DNA of 42,821 nucleotides from CAWBCR01 sp963787375 (GTDB lineage Bacteria > Chloroflexota > Anaerolineae > Aggregatilineales > UBA3940), in assembly GCA_963787375.1 (NCBI GenBank), contig CAWBCR010000012.1:1-42821 (forward strand), read 5' to 3'. Positions 1 to 7,996 of this stretch are shown in pieces; within the stretch, counting starts at the first letter, position 1, and each line of letters begins with the position of its first letter. Under the pieces are notes generated by a model, which had not been told where the DNA came from, ran no database searches, and saw only the letters and a program-made list of their open reading frames with translations. Both the position numbers and the translations under genes were made by a program.

Positions 1-24
1 CACTGATTGAAGCAGCCCACTACC

Positions 25-43
25 GCCCGGCTTTGAGCCGGGC
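25..43. repeat. REP-like hairpin left of the IS110 element
   Basis: A perfect 7-bp stem (25-31 with 37-43) closes a 5-nt TTTGA loop. A second 7-bp/5-nt hairpin with an ATTGA loop lies on the other side of the IS110 gene (1675-1693). IS110 elements often sit next to or inside such extragenic palindromes. No T tract follows, so I do not call it a terminator. Confidence 0.4.
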
Positions 44-263
44 TTACCGACCACGCGCCTGGCGACTTTGCCGCCACAGACAGTCGTTGCAGGCGCGGGG
101 GAGACATCTTTAGTCAAGTCCCAATTTCCGTTTCTCCAGCAGCAGGTTTCCAGTCACCGGTTCCAGGGAATCCAAAGCCGGCGCTGTATCTTCCAACAGC
201 TTCTGATATACAATATGGATGGCGAGGATGGCGGCGAGGATGACAGCGCCGGCGGCGTGTTAC

Positions 264-1453
264 CTACACCGGCAGCGGCTGTCCTCGCCGCGATCTATTA
301 GCGACATGTCTGGCTTCGTTGTAAGCTTCCCCGGTTTGCCACAGCTTCCAGATGATCGCCAGCCAGCGGTTCCCCAGGGCCCGGTAAGCTCGATAAGGAT
401 CATGTCCCCGCCCGAGCTGGTCGAAGAAGTAGGCCTGTGCCCAGCCCGAATGCTTCACGCTTTGCCGCGCCAGATCATCCAGGGCCCTGCGCAGCGGTTT
501 GTTACAGGCCTGACGGAACTCAATCCGTGTTTGCTTGCCACTGCGCCGGGTGACGGGTACTGTACCCGCTATCGCTTGAAGGATCTCTGCGGATGGCAAG
601 CGCTGCCGGTTATCCCCCACAGCGGCCAGCAGCCTGGCTGGGGTGAGCGGCCCGCTGGCGCCAGGAAACTTCCGCCACCACCCCGCTTCGGGGTGTGTCT
701 TGAATACCTCTGTAATGCGCCTGGTCAGGTATCGACGCTGCTGTGTCAGACAGCGCAAGCGAGGGAGGATCATCAGCATCGCTTCGGCATACCCTGCTTC
801 AGCATAGGCGGTCGCAGAAAGCGCCTGGAGCGCCGTGTAGATGTGATTGAGCCTCCCTCCGACTGGATAATGCTGCTCCCTGAGGAACTGCCTCAGCTCC
901 AACAAGCCTAACTCACGCGCATCTGCCGGCGTGGGGAAGGCCTCCAGGAAGGCGAGGAATGTCAGCGAATGGCGGCAGCGAAAGGCCATGAGCGGAGCAG
1001 GATAATACTTCCGCAATGTCCAGACCAGACGGTTTGTCTCTCGCCGCTGCCCGGCCACCACATCATCGTAGTCCCTTGACCAACTGCCGTAGATGGATGA
1101 CCGTGCAGCTCTGCCGGACAAGTGGGCGGCAGTCCGGGTCCCGGCTCCTCAGCAAGGTAGCCAGCAGGTGGGCATCCCCCCGGTCATCCTTGCTGCGCCG
1201 CGGCCGCCGGTGGGCAACGACGGTGGGCGAGGTAACGTGGACCTCGTAGCCCTGCGCCGCCAACCAGTCAACCAGCAGTCCATCGGGCCGTCGATGTTGA
1301 CCTTCACACCCTCAAGGTCCTTCAACACCTCTGTGAGCTGTGCGAAGCCGTCTCCGTTGTCGGCGATGCTGAACTGGTCAAAACGCGGCCATCGTCCGCC
1401 AGCAGACACAGGTCGTGTTTCTCAACCGCCCAGTCCACCCCCAGATAATGCAT
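264..1453 (-). pseudogene. IS110-family transposase, broken by frameshifts
   Basis: This is a DEDD-type transposase/recombinase of the IS110/IS1111 family, read on the minus strand from ATG at 1453 behind a strong AGGAGGT ribosome site. The N-terminal RuvC-like part starts MHYLGVDWA, with the first catalytic Asp. A KDDRGDAHLLATLL block follows in another frame near 1190 and supplies later acidic residues. The C-terminal transposase_20 region (264-1121) carries LTPARLLAAVGD and the family's conserved Arg-rich segment. The reading frame changes at about 1400, 1260 and 1110, so no intact protein of the expected ~400 residues can be made as the sequence stands. Whether this is real decay or indel error cannot be decided, because intact-looking housekeeping genes in the window are also broken. 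Confidence 0.85.
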
Positions 1454-1674
1454 CCTGCACCTCCTGTTCTGATTGGAGTCATGGCAGGTAAGCTGAGCAT
1501 GTGCAGCGTGTGCTCCCCTGGGCGCTCGTGGCGCGTTATCTTTATGACACCTCACATGCCAACGTGCCGGGGGACGGTCTCAGGCAAGGTCCTCATGGAA
1601 CGGCAAGTTAAGGGTCCTCTCCGGCACGAGCAGCTCCCTCCACCAGTGTAAGCCGGTGTGAGGCTGCTACCAAA
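1454..1674 (-). ncRNA. candidate IS110 bridge-RNA region (non-coding end)
   Basis: About 220 bp upstream of the transposase start shows no credible ORF. In IS110-group elements the long non-coding end before the gene encodes a structured bridge RNA that pairs with target and donor DNA. The position and length fit. I have not folded it and cannot identify the guide loops, so this is inference from family architecture. Confidence 0.3.
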
Positions 1675-1718
1675 CGGCTGCATTGAGCAGCCGGTCTCCC
1701 TCTATCTTATAGAGGGAG
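1675..1718. repeat. two consecutive hairpins at the right flank of IS110
   Basis: The first stem is 7 bp (1675-1681 with 1687-1693) with an ATTGA loop. The second is a perfect 10-bp stem (1696-1705 with 1709-1718) with a 3-nt loop. The first resembles the hairpin at 25-43 in stem length and loop. They may mark the IS110 insertion site or act as extragenic palindromes. Confidence 0.4.
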
Positions 1719-1744
1719 CAAGATAAACCACCCGATGACGCCCG

Positions 1745-1851
1745 GCACGCTGCGCCTGACCGCTCAGCCTTCGGGGTGTATTCGCAGCCCCCGCTGACCG
1801 CTTACTTCCCGCACCCTGCGCCTGAGCCGTCAGCGTTCCAGGCGTATTCCC
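1745..1851. repeat. imperfect 41-bp direct repeat before the relaxase operon (candidate oriT)
   Basis: Copies at 1745-1785 and 1811-1851 match at 32 of 41 positions and share CTGCGCCTGA and GTATTC blocks. Their starts are 66 bp apart. They end about 60 bp before the RHH accessory gene of the mobilization operon, where transfer origins are commonly found. No nic site can be assigned from sequence alone. The stretch 1719-1912 has no gene. Confidence 0.35.
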
Positions 1852-1912
1852 CGCCCGATAGGTATCATCTCGGCCCTTGACGCCGCCCGCCCGTCTCCCC
1901 TATCATCTGCGC

Positions 1913-2365
1913 ATGACTACCGAATCGGCGCTCAAGAAAAAGATCGTCACCGTCCGCATGACGCCCGCGCTGTACGCCAACCTCAAGCGCCTGGCCGGCG
2001 ACGGGCGCGGCGTCGGCGACGTCATCCGCGAGGCGCTGCGCCAGTACGTCGACGACCGGGGTGAGATCACCGGCAGCCGCCGCTACTTCACCGGCCGCTT
2101 CCGCGACGAGGTCCACGCCCTGCGCCGCGAGCTGAGCTGGCACCTGTCGCTGATCACCATCCTGCTGGCCGAGATGTTCTCGCTGCTGATCGTCAACCTG
2201 CTCGACCTCGACGCCGAGACCGCCGAGAAGTTCTCCGCCAGCGCCATCCTGAAGATCGCCGAGGAGCGGCTGGTCGACAGCGGCTGGAAGGTCCGGCTGC
2301 GGGTCGGCAGCGCCATCGACGACGCCGACCTGGAAGAGCAGCGCCACCGCGACCTGCAGGAGTAG
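1913..2365 (+). CDS. ribbon-helix-helix mobilization accessory protein
   Basis: A 150-residue protein. The N-terminus (about residues 9-50) reads as a ribbon-helix-helix DNA-binding domain: a basic strand KKKIVTVRMTP followed by two helices ending in VIREALRQYVDD. The rest is helical, with a hydrophobic stretch LSLITILLAEMFSLLIVNLL that could be a membrane or coiled segment. It lies 3 bp before the relaxase gene, the classic place for a MobC/TraY-like relaxosome protein that binds oriT and recruits the relaxase. ATG at 1913 is preferred over an in-frame TTG at 1877 because the RHH fold begins just after it. A chromosomal RHH regulator is possible but unlikely given the neighbour. Confidence 0.7.
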   Translation: MTTESALKKKIVTVRMTPALYANLKRLAGDGRGVGDVIREALRQYVDDRGEITGSRRYFTGRFRDEVHALRRELSWHLSLITILLAEMFSLLIVNLLDLDAETAEKFSASAILKIAEERLVDSGWKVRLRVGSAIDDADLEEQRHRDLQE

Positions 2366-2368
2366 TCG

Positions 2369-3487
2369 ATGCCGAAAGCCATCATCTTCACCAGCATCAA
2401 GTTCAAGCGGCGCGGCGAGACGAAGTCGCTGCGCGATCTGCTGAAGTACCTCCAGTACCGCGACGGCTCGGTGCGCCGCGAGGCGTTCCTCAGCGCCGAG
2501 CAGGGCGTCGAGGTGCGCTATCCCGAAGGCGTCAGCGACCACGTCCTGCCCGCCCACCGCGACGCGAAGTGGGTCGACCGCGGCATGGGCGAGACCTACC
2601 GCCAGATCCTCGACCGCGCCCGCCAGTGGCAGGGCCGCTCGGTGCTGGCCCGCACCTGGGTCATCTCCCCCGACCCCGAGCTGATGCGCCACGTCCCGGA
2701 GAGCAAGCGTTTCGAGGTCGTCCGCAACGTGACCGAGAAGACCGTCGAGCGCTGGTACAGCGACAACGGCTGGGGGACCGCCGAGTACAGCTACGTCATC
2801 CACGACAAGCACCGCGCGAAGGACGGGGAGCAGATGGTGCATGCCCACGTCATCACGCCCGGCACCATCCCCATCGACGCGCTGGAGGACCTCGGTCGCA
2901 TCGACCATTACGTCGCGAGGCCCCACTTCCGCGACCTGAACCGCACCGCCGCCGAGGCCTTCCACGAGGAGCTGGGCCGCGTGCTGGGCAAGGAGCGGGC
3001 GCGGGAGGTCATCGCCGAGCGCGACGCCCGCCTGGAGCGCGAGCGCGACCCGGGCCGCGAGCAGCGCGGGCGGATGCGCCAGCTCAAGGCCTTCGGCGAC
3101 GTGGTCTACCTGCTCCAGGCCGAGAAGGCCGCGCGCGACGCGAAGAAGCGGCACCGGCAGCGCCGGCGCACGTCCCGCCAGCGGCTGGCCGAGCTGCGCA
3201 TGGTCGCCCGCTACGTGACCGAGGAGCGCCACAAGCGCCGCCAGGCCGACTACCGCCGCATCGCCATCGCCCGCCGCGCGCAGCTCGCCGCCGAGCTCGA
3301 CCAGCAGCGCGAGCGGACCGCTCAGCGCATCGACCGCGCCCGCTCGAAGCGCCAGTATACGCTTGACGTGTGGGAGGAGGAGACCCGCAACCTGGAGGCG
3401 CTGCGCGCCTACTTCGACGGGCTGTTTGTCGAGCGTGAGGAGCTGGAGCGCGGCCCCGACCGCGGTCAGGAGCTGGAGCTGTCATGA
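2369..3487 (+). CDS. relaxase / mobilization nuclease
   Basis: A 372-residue conjugative relaxase, the enzyme that nicks oriT and pilots the transferred strand. The metal-binding histidine cluster is visible: H145 and H148, then HAH at 158-160 in VHAHVITPG, preceded by the strand EYSYVIHD. Candidate catalytic tyrosines are Y27 and Y30 in LLKYLQYRDG. The C-terminal third is highly charged and probably coiled-coil. It overlaps the next gene by an ATGA junction and follows the RHH gene directly, so the three form one operon. The MOB class cannot be assigned with certainty from sequence alone. The gene is intact. Confidence 0.8.
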   Translation: MPKAIIFTSIKFKRRGETKSLRDLLKYLQYRDGSVRREAFLSAEQGVEVRYPEGVSDHVLPAHRDAKWVDRGMGETYRQILDRARQWQGRSVLARTWVISPDPELMRHVPESKRFEVVRNVTEKTVERWYSDNGWGTAEYSYVIHDKHRAKDGEQMVHAHVITPGTIPIDALEDLGRIDHYVARPHFRDLNRTAAEAFHEELGRVLGKERAREVIAERDARLERERDPGREQRGRMRQLKAFGDVVYLLQAEKAARDAKKRHRQRRRTSRQRLAELRMVARYVTEERHKRRQADYRRIAIARRAQLAAELDQQRERTAQRIDRARSKRQYTLDVWEEETRNLEALRAYFDGLFVEREELERGPDRGQELELS

Positions 3488-3843
3488 AGCTGCGTGAATG
3501 GGCCAGGGCCACCCACCGGGCGCTCCGCGCCCGTCCGGCCTCCGACCGCCCGCAGCGGCTGTCGCAGGCGCAGGTCGAGGACGTGCTGCAGGTGGGCGTT
3601 CGCACGCTGATCGAGCACCTCGCGGCTGGCGAGGCGCTGCGCCTCGACGACCTGGGCCGCCTGTGGGTTGAGGACCTCCCGCCCCAGCGCGTGGTGAGCA
3701 ACCTGCCGGGCGCGCCCCGGACCTACACGCTCGCCGCCCGGCGGGTCGTGCGTTTCCGCCCCTCGACGCGCCTCAGCCGCGTACCTGAACGAGCCGGACC
3801 GCGCCGCCGAGCCACCGGCTCCGCAATAGCATCCCGCGCGTAG
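3484..3843 (+). CDS. divergent HU/IHF-like DNA-bending protein
   Basis: A 119-residue protein whose central part (about residues 27-97) follows the HU/IHF pattern. A helical start LSQAQVEDVLQVGVRTLIEHL is followed by a glycine-turn segment AGEALRLDDLGRLWV, a shortened arm and a C-terminal TLAARRVVRFRPSTRL that matches the family's F-P-S-x-x-L ending. It overlaps the relaxase stop by ATGA. IHF-like proteins shape oriT in relaxosomes, so a dedicated bending protein here is plausible. The C-terminal 20 residues are basic and lack family similarity. The resemblance is by pattern only and needs a profile search. Confidence 0.55.
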   Translation: MKLREWARATHRALRARPASDRPQRLSQAQVEDVLQVGVRTLIEHLAAGEALRLDDLGRLWVEDLPPQRVVSNLPGAPRTYTLAARRVVRFRPSTRLSRVPERAGPRRRATGSAIASRA

Positions 3844-3891
3844 GCAGGTGATCGTGTCGCTGCCGGTTGAGCACGGCACAACAAAGGGCTA

Positions 3892-5050
3892 CTATGGTAC
3901 CCATGCCATCCAACTATCGAACTCTATTAGCCCATGTGTCAAATTGACCAGTGAGTTGTCCGCAAGCGATAGAATCCATACGTCCCTTCCATCTGAAAAA
4001 GCGATTTCCCTGCCATCGGGGGACCAGATAGGACATTGAAGTAGCTCGAGATTCGAAACTGAACTCTAGCGAAGTAAACTGCTTCAGTTCTGTTGGGAGA
4101 TACTCCCTGACTACATGTCCTTGAAGGTCAATGATACGCAATGATGGAGCGTAGCTCACAGCATCCAGATACTCAACGACTATCTCCTCACTATCTGGTG
4201 ACCACGAGAACTTGCCGTCAATACGGTTGGCAAGTAGATGGAAGTTCTCTGCGGAGCAGACGTGAGACTCGGCGCTACAGGTTACGTCTAGGAGGAACAG
4301 GGAATTATAATTCGTGTTCAGCGCAAGGTGCTTCCCATCGGGGGACCAAGCGACGTTCTCAAAGCTAGGTGCAACAACCTCCTGTGGATGCCTGAATTCA
4401 GCAGGGATGAGGGACTCCGAAATGACACCTGTCTCAAGATGCACGACTTCTAAATACTGCCGATCATGGATATACACTATGAATTTCCCATTTGGCGACC
4501 AGCTCGGTGACTGAACATGATCACTTACTTCGATAACCTGTACGACATTGCCAGATAAATCCAGTACAGCGATTTCTTTCTCAACCGCAAAGGCGACAAG
4601 CTTATTGATTGGAGAGATCGATGGGTCATAGTAGGGCCCACCTTTGGTGAGCACTTCGATACTTGAACCATCAATGCATAGTAGATAATAGAAATCATAA
4701 GTTGCCATTTCGCTCGGAACCGGCACCCCCGCCACCAGAATGCGCGTCTGGGTACACTCCACTCGACGTGGCGTAGGCGTCGGGCGAGGGATTTCGGTAG
4801 AGGTAGGAGAGGGTTCTGGGGCTGTTGTTACAGTATTGCGGGTTTCCGTAGGTGCAGGTGACTGAGCTTCTGGACCTGCGGCTACGATACTATGGGTCTC
4901 CGTGAGTGAGGGTGATACCGTACCCCGTGCCCCTTCAACACATGCGACCAGATACATCGCTGCCAATAAGGCACTTGCAGAAATCACAGATGCCTTCAGG
5001 ATGGCAGTCGATGTGGATTCGCTTCTGATCGCTGGACCCCAATTGCCCAT
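3892..5050 (-). CDS. lipoprotein with WD40/TolB-like beta-propeller repeats
   Basis: About 380 residues. The N-terminus has a signal peptide ending in a YLVAC lipobox (Cys at about residue 37), then a Pro/Thr/Ser-rich linker (PSPTSTEIPRPTPTPRR), then a beta-propeller with the repeated WSP[ND]G motif (SWSPNGK, AWSPDGK, SWSPDS). The frame breaks near 4050. After it another frame continues CPIWSPDGREIAF and ends at a TAG at 3892-3894, so the apparent stop at 3914 is probably an artefact. The base composition is clearly AT-richer than the flanking genes, suggesting a separate origin. Its divergent promoter shares the palindrome with the ComX-like operon. The ligand is unknown. Surface exclusion or cell-surface sensing are possibilities, not conclusions. 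Confidence 0.65.
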
Positions 5051-5182
5051 TGCCTGCCCTCTGGAATATCAGTCAGGTATTCTTCTTGAAGGCTCCCACC
5101 TGTGCTGACTACCAGTTGCCCAATTCATTGAGAAGAACTGCATATCCCCCAGCACGCGATCTGCCGCATTTCTCATTTCCCC

Positions 5183-5211
5183 ATCATAGGATCGAACCCA
5201 CCCCACCGCAA
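5183..5211 (-). promoter_or_regulatory. candidate sigma-70 promoter for the lipoprotein gene
   Basis: On the minus strand TTGCGG (5206-5211) is followed after 17 bp by TATGAT (5183-5188). The palindrome core lies 25 bp upstream of the -35 box. This would give a 5' leader of about 125 nt before the ATG at 5050. Confidence 0.45.
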
Positions 5212-5232
5212 TCCTGTCAGCCATTATTACCG

Positions 5233-5256
5233 AAAACGACCAATATTGGTCGTTTT
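5233..5256. promoter_or_regulatory. 24-bp perfect palindrome, operator copy 1
   Basis: A perfect 24-bp palindrome with core CGACCAATATTGGTCG (5237-5252). The same core occurs twice more, at 11951-11966 and 11972-11987. It sits between two divergent genes, with its core ending 9 bp before the -35 box of the ComX-like operon, a position suited to an activator. No gene is transcribed into it from the left, so a terminator role is unlikely despite the T run at 5253-5258. Confidence 0.75.
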
Positions 5257-5261
5257 TTGCA

Positions 5262-5290
5262 TTTACAGCCCCCGCTTCCTCCCTTAGAAT
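5262..5290 (+). promoter_or_regulatory. candidate sigma-70 promoter of the ComX-like operon
   Basis: TTTACA (5262-5267) and TAGAAT (5285-5290) are separated by exactly 17 bp. The start of transcription would be near 5297, leaving a leader of about 30 nt with a strong AAGGAGGAG ribosome site before the ATG at 5330. The palindrome centre lies about 40 bp before the -10 box. Confidence 0.6.
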
Positions 5291-5329
5291 AGGGTTTATG
5301 TTGCTACCTATCTCTCACAAGGAGGAGCG

Positions 5330-5534
5330 ATGCTGAGCGCAAACCAACTGGCGGAGCTGGTGATCGCCGCCGACGCACGCGCAGACGGGCGCGTTGACCC
5401 GCCAGCGCTACGACGAGATCATCAGCTCCCTCACGCCCGAGCAGCGGGCCGTCTGGGAACGCATCTGTCCTGATGTCCTCGATCCGAACGTCGTCTTTCA
5501 GGCCGCCGACTCCGGCGGCGGATGGAAACGCTGA
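5330..5534 (+). CDS. small ComX-like pheromone precursor (one frame break)
   Basis: A short gene with an excellent AAGGAGGAG ribosome site and ATG at 5330. The first 20 codons read in frame. Near 5389 (a GGGCGCG stretch) the frame shifts by one base, after which a second frame runs GALTRQRYDEIISSLTPEQR and ends ADSGGGWKR before TGA at 5532-5534. Joined, the product is about 67 residues. ComX pheromones are cut from the C-terminus of a ~55-70-residue precursor and carry an isoprenylated Trp close to the end. In the B. subtilis 168 pheromone ADPITRQWGD the Trp is third from the end, as it is here. The next genes are a ComP-like kinase and a ComQ-like prenyltransferase. Without the frame correction the ORF stops after 47 codons with no Trp, so the assignment depends on that base. 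Confidence 0.55.
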
Positions 5535-5570
5535 TAGTCCTGAAGACTCATCGATAGGTACGCAGCATCA

Positions 5571-5603
5571 CAGGTGCCACTGCGCCTCACGCGGTGGCAC
5601 CTG
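5571..5603 (+). other. intercistronic stem-loop between the ComX-like and ComP-like genes
   Basis: A 14-bp stem (5571-5584 with 5590-5603, one G-U type mismatch) encloses a 5-nt loop. It has no T tract. It could protect the short upstream transcript or reduce expression of the kinase relative to the peptide. The kinase ribosome site GGGAGGGTAGG follows at once. Confidence 0.5.
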
Positions 5604-5620
5604 CGTATCCGGGAGGGTAG

Positions 5621-7996
5621 GTGGGGTTGACGCTGAATAAGACGCTCGTCTTCCGCTACGGCTATATCGCGCTCATCTCCGCGGCGACGGTCGCCTTCTT
5701 CTACGTCGCGCTGTTTGCGCCGTTCTTCCCGTTCGACGTCACCCGCCGCAGCGACCGCCAGGTCGTGGTCGAGAGCGTCGTCCCCGGCGCGGGCGCGCTC
5801 CAGCCCGGCGACGTCCTCCTGTCGATCAACCAGCACCCGATCGGCATCTGCCGCTACCAGTTCACCTCACCGCTCGCCGGCCTCCACGCCGGCGACCCGG
5901 TCAGCGTGGGCTATGCCAGCACTGCCGGCGATGTCGCAGTACACCACCGCCATCCTGCAGCCGCGCGCGCTGGGCGGCTACGCCTACCTGGTCGCCATCC
6001 TGCTCACCAGCCTGCTGTTCATCCTGTCCGGCTCGGCCATCGTCGCCGGCTACGGCTCTGCCCCCTCCAGCCACGTGCTGCTGGGCACCACCGGCGTCCT
6101 GGGCGGCTTCATCATCCTGGCCACCGGCGCGCTGGCCGGCTTCCGCGCGCCCGGCGCGTTCCTGTACTTCCTCGGCCTCCCGGTCTGGACGCTGGTCGCG
6201 ATCTACGCCCACAGCCGCTGGCCGGTCGACGTCCGGGACGCGCCCGCCATTCGGGTATTGAAGGTCATCACGTGGGTCGTCGCTGCGGTGGCCATCGCCC
6301 TGCAGCTCGCCAACGACGAGTTCGTGTGCCCCTCGCTGCTGCTCGCGCAGCTCAGTGACTTCGCTCTTATCCCGACCGCCCTGCTGGCGCTGGCCGACGT
6401 GCTCGTCCCGCTGCTGATCGCCCGCCGCCGCGCCTCCGGCCCGCTGCAGAAGGCGCAGATCAAGACGCTGCTGTGGGCGGTTTCGATTGGCCTCGGCACC
6501 CCCATCCTGACCAGCATGCTGCCGGACCTCGCCGGCTGGACGCCCCTCCTGCCGCCCGGCCTGGCGCTGGTCGTCACCGCCATCATCCCCGCCTCCTACA
6601 CCTTCGTCTCCTACCAGCAGGCGCTCATCAAGGTCGAGAAATACCTGTCCTTCGTCCTGCTGGCCGCGCTCGTCGCCGCCGCGTGGCTGGGCCTGGCCAC
6701 CTTCTCGTTCTGGGTCGCCGGCGCGCTGGGCCTGTACGGCGTGGGCCCCCGCCTCAACGCCCCGCTGCTGGCGCTGTTCACGCTCGCGCCTGCGCTGGTC
6801 TTCACCACCCTCGTCCAGCGCAGCGCCCGCCGCTTCCTCGACCTCGTCCTGTACGGCCACCCCTACGACTTCGGCGAGATCCTCACCCATCTCATCGACG
6901 ACGTCACCCACCGCCTGCAGGGCATCCCCGACGATGCCAGCGTGCAGGCCAGCCTCGTCGAGCACCTCCCGGCGCAGCTTGGGATTTCCACGGCGGCGCT
7001 GTGGCTGCTCGACGCGCCGTCGGGTGACCTGGCTTTGAGCGCCCATTACGGCCTGTCTGCTGCTGCGTTAGCGCGCTTGCCCGGCAAGCTCGCCTGGGCC
7101 GCAGCCGCCGACAGCTCACGCCAGGGCAGCGTCCTGTTGTTCCACCAGCCCGACACCACCGGCGGCCTGCGCTGGACGCTCGGCCTGGAGCTCCGCTCCG
7201 GCCCGGCGCTGCTGGGCGTCCTGCTGCTCGGCCCCAAGGCCAACCACCGCCCCTACAGCAGCACCGAGGTCGACGCGCTCGACACCATCGCCTACTGGGC
7301 GGGCAGCGCGCTGTACACCCGCGCTGCTCGTCGCCGAGAAGCTCGACCAGGAGAAGCGCACCGCCGCCCTGCTGCTCGACTACGAGCAGCAGCTGCGCCG
7401 CCGGCTGGTGGCCAGCCTCCATGACGGCGGTATTACGAACCTGGGCCACGTCAAGCAGCAGCTCGTGCAGCAGGGTGTCTCGCCGCAGACCGTCGACGCG
7501 CTGCAGGCGGTCATCGACGACCTGCGCAGCCTGTCCCGCCGCGACATGGACCCCTTCGACCTGACCGGCGGGCTGATCGAGGCCTTCGAGTCGTTCTGCA
7601 TCGAGCGCCGCATGGAGGGCGCGCGCATCGCCGTCCACTATGACAAAGACAGCCGGGGCCGCTGGCGGAAGCTCGACCGCGACCTCAAGCGGGCGGTGTA
7701 CTACGCCGCCGCCGAGGCGGTCACCAACGCGCTGGCCGCCGACCGCCGCGCGCCGGTCGAGGTCACCTTTACGCTGAATCCCGATTCGTACCGCGTCGTC
7801 GTCGCCGACCAGGGGCCGGGCTTCGACACGGCCCTCCTCGACAACCCCGACCGTGCGCATCGTGGCCTGTCGGTGATGCGCGCCCGGCTCAGCGCCATCG
7901 GCGGCGACGATGGCCATCTCGTCGGAGATAGGCGTCGGCACCACCGTCACCATCTCCGGGCCTGTTGCGCAGGCTGACCATCATGCCGCTGGCTGA
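5621..7996 (+). CDS. ComP-like membrane sensor histidine kinase
   Basis: About 790 residues after joining frames that break near 5930, 7320 and 7900. Domain order: one N-terminal TM (to about 5710), a PDZ-like extracytoplasmic segment (VVVESVVPGAGALQPGDVLLSIN), six to eight TM segments (about 5960-6810), a GAF-like domain (about 6900-7310), then an HPK7-type kinase core. The phosphoacceptor His is in LVASLHDGGITNL (codon 7420-7422). The ATPase domain shows the N box EAVTNALA, the G1 box DQGPGF, GLSVMRARLSAIGG and GVGTTVTI. TM sensor plus PDZ plus HisKA_3 is the architecture of Bacillus ComP, which senses the ComX pheromone. Its frame-corrected stop (7994-7996) overlaps the prenyltransferase start by 14 bp. 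A GTG at 5621 or TTG at 5627 can serve as start. Confidence 0.8.

Noticed and set aside
1865..3232. Antisense frame of 455 codons over the RHH and relaxase genes
   Set aside because: Composition artefact rich in Leu/Ala/Val/Asp. The + strand genes have family motifs and overlapping starts.
5233..5258. Palindrome plus T run as a Rho-independent terminator
   Set aside because: No gene reads into it from the left. The palindrome has no real loop, and the same core recurs without a T run at two other promoters.
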